Source of the DNA: Arthrobacter zhaoxinii
GTDB taxonomy: Bacteria > Actinomycetota > Actinomycetes > Actinomycetales > Micrococcaceae
Assembly (NCBI RefSeq): GCF_024385505.1
Contig: NZ_JANFLT010000002.1
Coordinates: 434,001 to 498,000, forward strand
Length of the DNA: 64,000 nucleotides
Direction of reading: 5' to 3'
In this document: piece by piece, positions 55,536 to 63,806 of the stretch
Layout: the number at the start of each line of letters is the position of its first letter
Numbering within the stretch: the stretch's first letter is position 1
Made by a program: the position numbers and the translations under genes
Notes under the pieces: model-generated
Told to the model about the DNA's origin: nothing
The model's input: only the letters and a program-made list of their open reading frames with translations
Databases searched by the model: none

Positions 55536-56851
55536 GGATCAAGTATGCCAAGCCGCCGGGACAGCCAGTCCAGGTTGTTCTCCAGCCCGGCCCGCCAGAC
55601 CTGCCAGGAATGACCGCCCGGAAGCTCCTGGAGCTGTACGTCCGCACCGGCGGCCCGGGCCGCCTCGTACACCTGCCGCCCCTCCGGCGCGTAGACCTTG
55701 TCCTCACGTCCGACGACGACAATGCCGGCGAGTTCCGGGAATGACATCCGGCGGAACCGGTCCACGGCGTTCTGTTCCGCAAACGCCCGTTCATCGCCGC
55801 CGAAGTAGGTGTCCAGCAGCGCCTGGTGGCCCTCGGCGTCGGTGGGTTCGTTTTCCCCGGCGATGTCGAGGAACGTCGGGTAGACGTCGGGATGGTTGGC
55901 GGCCAGCTGCACCGCGCACGTGCCGCCGAACGAATACCCGGCGACGGCCCACTGGCGGGCGCCCGCCGTCCCGGCCCCCAGCTGCTGCTGAACCCAGGCG
56001 GGAAGGTCCCGGGCCAGGTAGGTGGCCGAGTCGCTGACCGAGGTGTCCAGGCACAGCGGCCAGTCGGGGTTGGAGTCGTTGCTGGCGTCCGGCATCACGA
56101 CAACCGGTGCCAGTCCGGCATGGCGGGCCGCAAAGCCGTCCATCATTTCGGCTATCCGGCCGCTGACCAGCCAGTCATTCGGCGAACCGGGCTGGCCGTG
56201 GATCAGGACCAGCACCGGCAGGCTGACGGCGCCGGGGTCGGCGAGGTACGCCGGCGGGAGGTAGATCAGGGCAGGGTGGGAGGCATATCCGGAGCCCGCC
56301 GCCGGGATCTCGGCGCGGTACACCTGTCCTTCCCCGGGCATGTCCGGCGGCGGGGACCAGTTCTGCTCGGAGGCAGCAGGCCGGTCCGCGCCGGCGTCGG
56401 CGGGCCGGGGCAGCGGATCATCAGTGGCTGACGGAGGATCCAGCAGGGACCGCACCGTAGGGTACTGGGCATAGGCAAGGTTCACCGTGCAGGCCAGTGC
56501 TCCCAGCAGGGCCAGTGCGGCCAGGACCCCGGCTGCCCGGCGGACGGCCGGAGTCCCCGGGGCCGTCACCTGGCGAAAGGCCAGCTGGAAGCCCAGGACC
56601 GCCAGGGCGCTGTAGACGTAAAGCGTCCGCGGCAGGGAAGCATTCCACCAGAGAAATATATGTTCGGCGAGCACGTAGAGCAGCGCCGTGCTGCCCGCGG
56701 CCACAATGGCGAAGACCAGGATGGTGCGCAGTCCCAGCTTCCTTCCGGCTATCCCGAGCCACAGCAGGGCGACGACGCCCAGGGCCAGGAAAACGGTCGG
56801 GAGGAACCCGTCAATCAGCGACAGGGACAGCACGGCCTGCGGCGGCCTCAT
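55532..56851 (-). CDS. Membrane alpha/beta hydrolase, likely aminoacyl-PG hydrolase
   Basis: A 439-aa protein. The first 130 residues hold four hydrophobic helices. The C-terminal 290 residues are an esterase-D-like alpha/beta hydrolase, with ALIYLPPAYL, the nucleophile in AGYSFGGTCAVQLA and the late His in GGHSWQVW. Membrane-anchored hydrolases next to MprF homologues in Corynebacterium and Enterococcus (AhyD-type) remove the amino acid from aminoacyl-phosphatidylglycerol. ATG 56851 overlaps the MprF-like stop by 4 nt (ATGA) and fixes the start, although the frame is open further upstream. It also overlaps the PAP2 gene by 4 nt. Confidence 0.86.
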   Translation of the reverse strand: MRPPQAVLSLSLIDGFLPTVFLALGVVALLWLGIAGRKLGLRTILVFAIVAAGSTALLYVLAEHIFLWWNASLPRTLYVYSALAVLGFQLAFRQVTAPGTPAVRRAAGVLAALALLGALACTVNLAYAQYPTVRSLLDPPSATDDPLPRPADAGADRPAASEQNWSPPPDMPGEGQVYRAEIPAAGSGYASHPALIYLPPAYLADPGAVSLPVLVLIHGQPGSPNDWLVSGRIAEMMDGFAARHAGLAPVVVMPDASNDSNPDWPLCLDTSVSDSATYLARDLPAWVQQQLGAGTAGARQWAVAGYSFGGTCAVQLAANHPDVYPTFLDIAGENEPTDAEGHQALLDTYFGGDERAFAEQNAVDRFRRMSFPELAGIVVVGREDKVYAPEGRQVYEAARAAGADVQLQELPGGHSWQVWRAGLENNLDWLSRRLGILDP

Positions 56852-59379
56852 CCGGTGCGGTCCACGATCCGGCGGGCCAGCGACAACCCCTGGCTGAACG
56901 ACAAATCGGGGACATATGCCCGGGTCAGGGCGTTGGCGATGGCCGGCAGTGACGCCGGATCCAGATAGGTCATGAACAGCGGCACGTATTCCGGGCCGAA
57001 CTTGGCTTTGAAGGCCAGCAGGGACCGGAATCCGTACACGGGTTCCAGCGTGTCCCCCAACCGGTCCAGCAGCCGTTCCATGACGGGCGGTCCTTCCTCC
57101 GCGCCGTCGTCGTGATCGGGTGCACGGGCAAGCGGCGCCCCGGACAGGCTGAGGAAGGAAAAGCCTTCGTCCTGGAGGGACAGGGCAGCGGAGGCGATGA
57201 GGAAGTCCATCCCCAGCCGGAAGCCGCTGCTGCGCCGGCGCATAAAATCCAGGGTCCAGCCCGCAACGGATCCGTCGCGGTACACCGGGAGCCAGGACGT
57301 CACTGCATGCACGGTGCCGTCTGAGTCGACGGCCAGCAGGCACCGCACCTCCGGATCGTCCACTTCTTCCAGCCCGCCCAGCGTGAACCCCATTTCGGGC
57401 ATCTTCTTATCCGCCACCCACTCCTCCGAAATGGCGTAGACCTGGTCCTTCACCGCCAGCGGTGCACTGGGATACCTCACCCACTGCGCGCGGATGCCGT
57501 GCTTGCGCGCCTGGTTCATGGCTGTGCGGATGTCCTGGAACCGTTTCCCTTTAAAGACCAGCGACCCCAGCGGGAGCACGGTCTCCTCCGCCACCTGGAG
57601 CGAGGAAAACCCCAGCCGTTCACTGGCCTCACGTACCTGGGGTCCCACCGAATAGAAGCAGGCCGCGGTGCCGTTGGCGGCACAGAACGCCGCAAAGCCT
57701 TCCACGGAGCTGCGCAGCTCCTCCCGGGGGCCCACCGGCTCCCCAACGGTGAGGGCCACACCGAGGTCCAGCCGGTAGGCAACGTAGGAATTCCCGCCGG
57801 GGGAGAACCAGTAGTGATTACCCTGCCAGAGGGTCATCCATGCGAGCGTGCTGCCGCCGTGGGTCCGAAGCAGTGAGCGGGCGCGGTCTGTGTCCCTGGC
57901 GGCCGGGCTGTCCGGCGGCACCAGGAAAGAGCGCAGCAGCAGAGTGCACGTGACAATCCAGAAAAGCACCCCCACCCCCTCGTAGAGCAGCACCGCGGGC
58001 AGGTTCTCGGGCACGATTCCGGGTGCGCGGCTGGTCACCTCCAGAACGGGAAGGAACCGTCCGGGCAGATCCGCCGTGAGCAGGGCCGGTGTCGCCGCGG
58101 GGGAGAAGCCGTTGCGGTTCAGCAGGCCCGCGCCCAGATAGAGCGCGGCGAGCAGGACGGCCAGCAGGGCCACGGTCCCCGCGAGTCGGCGGTAGGTGCC
58201 GGCGGGGGCTGCGACCGGAAAGAGCCTGCGGGTGAAGGCAAGCAGCACCAACACGGCCAGCGGAACCGCCATGGGCACCACCAGTGCAATAAAACTTCCG
58301 GTGCCCGGGGACAGGTTGCCTTGTCCTGCCAGCAACCGGCCGATCCGTACTGCGGCCAGCACGGTCATGGCTCCCTGCAGCAGCAAGGCGGCCAGCCAGG
58401 CAAAGTGCCTCCCCCGGCGCAGGCCGTCGGAAAAAACGGCGAGCAGCACCAGCGGCAGAGTGGCCAGGAAAAACGCCGCAGGTCCGGCGCGCAGCTGAAG
58501 ACGTGCAGCGGCGCAGCGTGCGGAATCCGATTCGACGCCGCATAGCTGCGCCAGTTCTGCGGGAGTGCGGACCTCCACATCCGTGAACAGGTACCGCAGC
58601 ACCGCCAGCGGGCCTACGGGCTGGGTGCTGAGTGCACTGATCACCGGGCCGGCGGCGGAGGCCAGCACTATCAGCGCCACCAGGACCCGGGCTTCGCGCC
58701 TGCTGGTGACCAGCCGGCGCGGAAGGGCAGGCCGCCGGCCGGCCAGATAGGGTCCCGCCGCCACGCCGGTAACGGCCGCGCCGAGGACCGCGAGGCTGGA
58801 AAAGCTTCCACCGTAAAGCGCCAGCAGGACCAGCAGAGTGAAGAGACTAACCCGCAGGCGGCGGCGCCACAGGGTCCCGAGCTGTGCGCTTGCGGCGGCA
58901 AGGGCGGCGGCCAGGAACGCCGTCGGGCCCACATAGGACTCGGAGACGAGGATACGGGACCAGTCACCGATTGAGGCACTGGTCAGATAGGCGAACCCCG
59001 CGGTCAGCAGCAGACCCGCAACCTGCCCGCCCAGACCAGCGAGCAGGAACCGTCCGGTTCCCAGCAGCCGCTCACAGGGGAGGCCTGCCAGCAGTGCGAA
59101 CAGGGTCCCGCCCAGATAGCCGGCCGGGCTGCCGGCCCAGAAACCGCACAGAACCAGCGCTGCCGGATGCTCAGCCACGGAGTCCACGGAGACGGTTACC
59201 CAGTCCAGCAGCGGCCCCTCGGGACCTCGTCCAACCGAGTCGGTGAATGCGCCCAGGATCCAGAACAGTGCAATAAAACCAAGGGTGGCCGGAGCTACGC
59301 GGGCGCTTCCGCGCAGCCGCTGCAGCGGCCGGTTCAGCAAAGCCCCGAAACGGGGCAGGGCGGCGAGCATGTCAGGCAC
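56848..59379 (-). CDS. mprF: MprF-like phosphatidylglycerol aminoacyltransferase/flippase
   Basis: An 843-aa polytopic protein. The first 500 residues hold about 13 hydrophobic helices; the first part reads like a rhomboid-type fold (LGGTLFALLAGLPCERLLG). The C-terminal 330 residues are the DUF2156/LPG-synthase domain, with NHYWFSPGGNSYVAYRLD, GEPVGP and the segment VFKGKRFQDIRTAMNQARKH (about 620-640). The enzyme moves Lys or Ala from aminoacyl-tRNA to phosphatidylglycerol and flips it outward, lowering negative surface charge. GTG 59379 is chosen for its GGAGG 8 nt upstream; a GTG at 59394 is another choice. It leads an operon with the membrane hydrolase and a PAP2 phosphatase. Confidence 0.87.
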   Translation of the reverse strand: MPDMLAALPRFGALLNRPLQRLRGSARVAPATLGFIALFWILGAFTDSVGRGPEGPLLDWVTVSVDSVAEHPAALVLCGFWAGSPAGYLGGTLFALLAGLPCERLLGTGRFLLAGLGGQVAGLLLTAGFAYLTSASIGDWSRILVSESYVGPTAFLAAALAAASAQLGTLWRRRLRVSLFTLLVLLALYGGSFSSLAVLGAAVTGVAAGPYLAGRRPALPRRLVTSRREARVLVALIVLASAAGPVISALSTQPVGPLAVLRYLFTDVEVRTPAELAQLCGVESDSARCAAARLQLRAGPAAFFLATLPLVLLAVFSDGLRRGRHFAWLAALLLQGAMTVLAAVRIGRLLAGQGNLSPGTGSFIALVVPMAVPLAVLVLLAFTRRLFPVAAPAGTYRRLAGTVALLAVLLAALYLGAGLLNRNGFSPAATPALLTADLPGRFLPVLEVTSRAPGIVPENLPAVLLYEGVGVLFWIVTCTLLLRSFLVPPDSPAARDTDRARSLLRTHGGSTLAWMTLWQGNHYWFSPGGNSYVAYRLDLGVALTVGEPVGPREELRSSVEGFAAFCAANGTAACFYSVGPQVREASERLGFSSLQVAEETVLPLGSLVFKGKRFQDIRTAMNQARKHGIRAQWVRYPSAPLAVKDQVYAISEEWVADKKMPEMGFTLGGLEEVDDPEVRCLLAVDSDGTVHAVTSWLPVYRDGSVAGWTLDFMRRRSSGFRLGMDFLIASAALSLQDEGFSFLSLSGAPLARAPDHDDGAEEGPPVMERLLDRLGDTLEPVYGFRSLLAFKAKFGPEYVPLFMTYLDPASLPAIANALTRAYVPDLSFSQGLSLARRIVDRTG

Positions 59380-59491
59380 GGTACTGACCTCCACGAGCTA
59401 AACCGGCTGGAGCTGCTGCCGGTCGCGGTCCTGCCAGTCTAGGCTCGTGCCCCCGCGCCAAGGACCGCCTTTGGATTAGGCCGGTCCTTGG

Positions 59492-59497
59492 TAGGGT
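59492..59497 (+). promoter_or_regulatory. -10 box of the GDPD gene
   Basis: TAGGGT, 6 nt before the GTG at 59504; no ribosome site. Fits a leaderless start. Confidence 0.5.
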
Positions 59498-59503
59498 ACA
59501 AAT

Positions 59504-60313
59504 GTGCTGGCAACCTATCCATACTTCCGTGCCCCTCGGGACACCGGGAACATCCGCCCGGCATCGTCGCCGGCGCCCATCGCCCTGGCTCACCGGGGCT
59601 TTTCCCCCGAAGGCTGCGAAAACACGCTCCCGGCCTTCCGGGCCGCGGCGGAGCTGGGGATCAGCTACCTGGAAACGGACGTGCGCACCAGCCGCGACGG
59701 CATCCTGATGGCCTTCCACGACGAAACCGTCGACCGGCTGTCCGGCGGGGTGGTGGGGAAAATCAGCCAGCTCACCCGGAAGGAACTCCGCGAGGTGCTG
59801 ATAGGCGGGGCGGAACAGATCCCCACCTTCGAAGAGCTTCTGACCGAATGGCCGCAGATGCGGTTGAACGTTGATGTCAAGGATGCGGCCGGGGCGGCAC
59901 TGCTGGCTGCGCTGATAGAAAAGCACTCCGCCCATGACCGGGTCCTCGTCGCGTCCTTCTCGGACGTCCGCCGTCTGGGCACCCTGCGCCGCCTCACCCG
60001 GCCGGCCGCAAGCTCCGCCGGCAGTGCCCTGACAGCGGCACTGCGCCTGCTCGCTCCGCTGGGGGCGGCCGGCCTCCTCGCCCGGCTGGGCCGGTTCCAG
60101 TGTGTCCAGGTTCCGCTGCGGTTCGGTCCCGTACCCGTGGTGACACCGGGGTTTGTCCGCAGCTGCCACCGCGCCGGAATCCAGGTCCACGTCTGGACCG
60201 TGAACGACGCGCCGACCATGAACCGGCTGCTGGACCTGGGCGTGGACGGGATTGTCTCTGACCGTTCGGACATCCTGGTGGACGTCCTCAAAGACCGCGG
60301 GCAGTGGACGTAA
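59504..60313 (+). CDS. Glycerophosphodiester phosphodiesterase
   Basis: A 269-aa GDPD that hydrolyses glycerophosphodiesters to glycerol 3-phosphate and an alcohol, recycling lipid head groups. The TIM-barrel active site is seen: AHRGFSPEGCENTL (His) near residue 29, then YLETDVRTSRDG (Glu and Asp), and FHDETVDRL (His). The later HVWTVNDAP is also typical. No signal peptide, so cytoplasmic. The GTG start is not preceded by a ribosome site. Its position near the MprF-like operon is suggestive of lipid turnover. Confidence 0.93.
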   Translation: MLATYPYFRAPRDTGNIRPASSPAPIALAHRGFSPEGCENTLPAFRAAAELGISYLETDVRTSRDGILMAFHDETVDRLSGGVVGKISQLTRKELREVLIGGAEQIPTFEELLTEWPQMRLNVDVKDAAGAALLAALIEKHSAHDRVLVASFSDVRRLGTLRRLTRPAASSAGSALTAALRLLAPLGAAGLLARLGRFQCVQVPLRFGPVPVVTPGFVRSCHRAGIQVHVWTVNDAPTMNRLLDLGVDGIVSDRSDILVDVLKDRGQWT

Positions 60314-60360
60314 CGCCTGATTAAACGCCCCTTGTCCGTCCCGACTGGCAGGATGAAGGC

Positions 60361-61470
60361 ATGCGCGTAGTTATTGCTCCGGACAAGTTCAAGGGAACCC
60401 TCAGTTCTGCGGAAGCCGCAGCGGCCATGGGTGAAGGGGTGCTGGCGGTCTATCCGGACGCCGTAGTCACCGCGGTTCCAGTGGCCGACGGCGGCGAGGG
60501 CACCCTGGACGCCGCACTGACCGCCGGGGCGCAGCCCCGCACCGCCCGGGTTCGGGGGCCGCTGGGCCGCGAAGTCACCGCGGTGTGGGCCCTCGAAGGA
60601 CATACGGCCCTGATCGAAACGGCGCGGGCCAGCGGGCTGGCCCTGCTGGATCCCACCCCGGGGACGGCATTGGACGCCACCAGTTACGGCAGCGGCCAGT
60701 TGATCAGCGAGGCGCTCGACGCCGGTGCGCGCACCATCATCCTTGGCATCGGCGGGTCGGCCATGACGGACGGCGGCTCCGGAGCGCTGGCCGCCCTGGG
60801 TTTGAAGATCCTGGACCGCGACGGTGTGCCGGTTCCTGCCGGAGGAGCGGGCCTGATGCACGCCGCCTCGCTGGACGCTGCCGGCCTGGACCCGCGGCTG
60901 GCGGAGGTGGATCTGCGGATCGCCGCCGACGTAACCAATCCGCTGCTCGGCCCTGTTGGTACGGTGGCGGTCTTCAGCGGCCAGAAAGGTGCCGGTCCCG
61001 CGGAAATGCCGGTCCTCGAAGAGGCGCTGACCAACTGGGCGGATCTCCTGAAGTCCGCAACCGGGGTCGACGTCGATGTCCCCGGCGCCGGTGCGGCGGG
61101 CGGCTTCCCGTCCGGGTTCCTGGCCTTTACCGGGGCGTCGCTGAACCCCGGGTTTGAACTGCTCAGTGCCTTTACCGGCCTGGACGCCGCACTCATCCGC
61201 TGCGACCTGGTGCTTACCGGTGAAGGCTCCCTTGATGAGCAGTCGCGCTACGGCAAGGCTCCGCTGGCGGTTGCGGCCCGCGCCCGGGACGCCGGAATTC
61301 CCGTGGTGGCCGTGGCCGGCCGGATCACCCTGACTCCGGACCAGTTGGAGGAGTACGGAATTGTCGCGGCGGTCAGCCTGCTGGACGTGGTGCAGCGGCC
61401 GCAGGATGCAATGGAGCAGGCAGCGAAGTATGTTGCGCAGGCCACCCGCCAGGTCCTGGAAGGGGCATAG
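60361..61470 (+). CDS. glxK: Glycerate kinase
   Basis: A 369-aa GlxK-type kinase that phosphorylates D-glycerate (usually to 2-phosphoglycerate). The start RVVIAPDKFKGTLSSAEAA is diagnostic, followed by PVADGGEGTLDA, the GIGGSAMTDGGSGALAALG glycine motif near residue 130, and GAAGGFPSGFLAF. It is 48 nt after the GDPD gene and may share its transcript. A CAGGAT hexamer 6 nt before the ATG is not a full TANNNT match, so a leaderless start is uncertain. It ends 7 nt before the convergent permease gene. Confidence 0.94.
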   Translation: MRVVIAPDKFKGTLSSAEAAAAMGEGVLAVYPDAVVTAVPVADGGEGTLDAALTAGAQPRTARVRGPLGREVTAVWALEGHTALIETARASGLALLDPTPGTALDATSYGSGQLISEALDAGARTIILGIGGSAMTDGGSGALAALGLKILDRDGVPVPAGGAGLMHAASLDAAGLDPRLAEVDLRIAADVTNPLLGPVGTVAVFSGQKGAGPAEMPVLEEALTNWADLLKSATGVDVDVPGAGAAGGFPSGFLAFTGASLNPGFELLSAFTGLDAALIRCDLVLTGEGSLDEQSRYGKAPLAVAARARDAGIPVVAVAGRITLTPDQLEEYGIVAAVSLLDVVQRPQDAMEQAAKYVAQATRQVLEGA

Positions 61471-61477
61471 CCTTCGG

Positions 61478-62791
61478 CTAGCCGAGCCGGCTTGGTTTGG
61501 CTCCGGTGTCCTCGTGCGGCTGGTCCGGATCTGTGCCCCGCCAGCGGGCGATCGCCTGCATGCCGTGATAGGCAATCAGGGTGGCCCCGGTGCCCAGCGC
61601 AATGCCGCCGAACTCCAGCCCCGCCACGATCCAGGTGAAGTTCGCGATGGCAATGATCAGGCCCAGCCCGGCGGTGGACAGGTTGATGGGGTTGGAGAAA
61701 TTCACCCGGTTGTCCACCCAGATGCGCACGCCCAGGATGCCGATCATGCCGTAGAGAACGACGCCGGCACCGCCCAGCACCCCGCCGGGCACCGTGGCGA
61801 TCATCGCGCCGAACTTCGGGAACAGGCTCAGCAGGATGGCGACAATGCCGGCCACCCAGTAGGCCGCCGTGGAGTACACGCGGGAGGCCGCCATAACGCC
61901 GATGTTTTCCGCGTAGGTGGTGGTGGCAGAGCCGCCGCCGGAGCCGGCCAGCATGGTGGCCACGCCGTCGGCCATCAGCGCCCGGCCGGCGTACGGGTCC
62001 AGATCGCGGCCGGTCATGGCCGCCACGGATTTCACATGCCCGATGTTTTCGGCCACCAGCACCAGGACCACCGGAACAAACAGTCCGATCACCGAGAAGT
62101 GGAAGGTGGGGGACATGAATTCCGGCAGCCCGATCCAGGCGGCGTCGCCGATGGCCTGGAAATCCACCTCGCCCTGCAGCATGGCCGCGATGTATCCGGC
62201 CACTACTCCGACCAGGATCGACAACCGGCCAAGGAATCCCTTGAACAGGACGGTGCTCAGCAGGATCACCACCACGGTGATGGTGGCAGTGAGCGGGCCC
62301 TGCTCGAAATTGTCCCTTGCCGAACCGGCTAGGTTAAGCCCGATCAGGGCAACGATCGTGCCGGTGACAACCGGCGGCATCAGGACCTGGATCCAGCGGG
62401 TACCGGCCAGCTGCGCTGCGAGTCCGACCAGGAACAGGACAAAGCCGGCCATGATGATGCCGCCCAGCGCACCGCCCGGGCCGTGCTGATTGGTGGCCGC
62501 GCCGATCGGTGCAATGAACGCAAAGCTCGAGCCCAGATAGCTGGGCACCCGGCCGGCGGTGATGATCAGGAACAGGATGGTGCCGATGCCGGAGAACAGC
62601 AGGGTGGTGGCCGGCGGAAAACCGGTCAGGAGCGGCACGAGGAAAGTGGCGCCGAACATGGCCACCACGTGCTGGGAGCCGATGCCGATGGTCCGCGGCC
62701 AGCTCAGCCTCTCCTCGGGAGCAACATAGGAGCCCGGCCGGATGGTTCTGCCGTCTCCGTGGAGGGTCCAGTCCATACCGAATCTGCTCAT
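61478..62791 (-). CDS. Uracil/xanthine-type nucleobase permease (NCS2)
   Basis: A 437-aa NCS2/UraA-family cation symporter for a nucleobase with about 14 membrane helices. Signature segments: QHVVAMFGATFLVPLLTG in helix 1, GSSFAFIAPIGAA, LVAENIGHVKSVAAMTG with the conserved Glu, and the substrate-region GGGSATTTYAENIGVMAA. These motifs fit the uracil (UraA) branch best, but xanthine or hypoxanthine cannot be excluded. ATG 62791 has GGAAGG upstream. A TAGAAT on the minus strand (62833-62828) is a possible -10 element. Confidence 0.92.
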   Translation of the reverse strand: MSRFGMDWTLHGDGRTIRPGSYVAPEERLSWPRTIGIGSQHVVAMFGATFLVPLLTGFPPATTLLFSGIGTILFLIITAGRVPSYLGSSFAFIAPIGAATNQHGPGGALGGIIMAGFVLFLVGLAAQLAGTRWIQVLMPPVVTGTIVALIGLNLAGSARDNFEQGPLTATITVVVILLSTVLFKGFLGRLSILVGVVAGYIAAMLQGEVDFQAIGDAAWIGLPEFMSPTFHFSVIGLFVPVVLVLVAENIGHVKSVAAMTGRDLDPYAGRALMADGVATMLAGSGGGSATTTYAENIGVMAASRVYSTAAYWVAGIVAILLSLFPKFGAMIATVPGGVLGGAGVVLYGMIGILGVRIWVDNRVNFSNPINLSTAGLGLIIAIANFTWIVAGLEFGGIALGTGATLIAYHGMQAIARWRGTDPDQPHEDTGAKPSRLG

Positions 62792-62827
62792 GGTGGTGCC
62801 TTCCGGAGAAAGGGGTGTTTAGACAAA

Positions 62828-62833
62828 ATTCTA
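62828..62833 (-). promoter_or_regulatory. -10 box of the nucleobase permease gene
   Basis: TAGAAT on the minus strand, 37 nt before the permease ATG. No clear -35. Confidence 0.4.
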
Positions 62834-62930
62834 GCCGCCTCTGATATCCGGGATGTTACGTTGCATAAGAAGGGTGCCAGGTGCAGGACAGGGCCTTGGC
62901 AATCACGTACCGACTGGACGATGGAGCAGC

Positions 62931-63806
62931 ATGAGCATTTCAGTTGCAGGACGCGTAGTTCTGATCACGGGCGCCGCCATGGGCATGGGCCGCCTGTACG
63001 CCGAGCGTGCTGTGCGCGAAGGGGCGGCGGCCGTGGTGCTGTGGGACCTCAATGCCGAGGCCCTGGCGGACACGGCTGCGGCGCTGCGGGAACTGGGCGC
63101 CGCAGCTATCCACCCCTACACGGTGGACGTTGCCTCCCTGCCGGAGATCACCGACACCGCCTCGCAGGTCATCCGGGAGGCCGGGGTTCCGGACATCCTG
63201 ATCAACAACGCCGGAATAGTGCGCGGCAAATACTTCTGGGAACACGCGCCGGCAGCGGACATAGACGCCGTGATGCAGATTAATACGCTCGCACCCATGC
63301 AGATAACGCGGGCCTTCCTGCCGGGCATGATCGAGCGCCGCACCCCCGCACGCATCCTCAACGTGGCCTCGGCCTCCGGCACGCTGTCCGTCCCGAAAAT
63401 GAGTGTCTACACGGCCTCGAAGTGGGCAGTCATCGGCTGGAGCGATTCCCTGCGCCTGGAACTGAACGAGTCCGGCAACGGCCACGTCTGTGTGACCACG
63501 CTGATTCCCAGCTACATCAAGACGGGGATGTTCGAGGGCGCCCGCGGGCCGCTGCTGACGCCGCTGATGGAACCGGAATACGTGGTGGACAAGGCCTGGG
63601 AGGCCCTGCTGGCGGGGAAGGCACGGCTCCAGCTGCCGTGGACCGTGGCCCTGGGCAGTGCCCTGCGCAACGTACTGCCGCAGCCGGCCTGGGACGTGGT
63701 GGCCGGACGCGTCTTCAAGGTTTACCAGTCCATGGACCACTTCACCGGCCGGAAACCCGCCGCTTCCACCGACGAAATCGCACCGAAGGAAACCACCCAG
63801 GCATGA
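62931..63806 (+). CDS. Short-chain dehydrogenase/reductase
   Basis: A 291-aa classical SDR. It shows VLITGAAMGMGRL (cofactor glycine loop), WDLN and VDVAS pockets, INNAG, catalytic Ser in NVASASG, YTASKWA (Tyr-Lys) and PSYIKTGMF. A C-terminal helix near LPWTVALGSALRNVLP could lie at the membrane. The ATG follows GGAGCAGC. It overlaps the start of the aldehyde dehydrogenase gene by 4 nt, so the pair is coupled, perhaps oxidising an alcohol to an acid in two steps. Confidence 0.9.
   Translation: MSISVAGRVVLITGAAMGMGRLYAERAVREGAAAVVLWDLNAEALADTAAALRELGAAAIHPYTVDVASLPEITDTASQVIREAGVPDILINNAGIVRGKYFWEHAPAADIDAVMQINTLAPMQITRAFLPGMIERRTPARILNVASASGTLSVPKMSVYTASKWAVIGWSDSLRLELNESGNGHVCVTTLIPSYIKTGMFEGARGPLLTPLMEPEYVVDKAWEALLAGKARLQLPWTVALGSALRNVLPQPAWDVVAGRVFKVYQSMDHFTGRKPAASTDEIAPKETTQA

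Noticed and set aside
56852-57343. A 164-residue N-terminal extension of the membrane hydrolase
   Set aside because: It runs inside the MprF-like gene in another frame, is Arg/Pro-rich, and the ATG at 56851 overlaps the upstream stop in the usual coupled manner.
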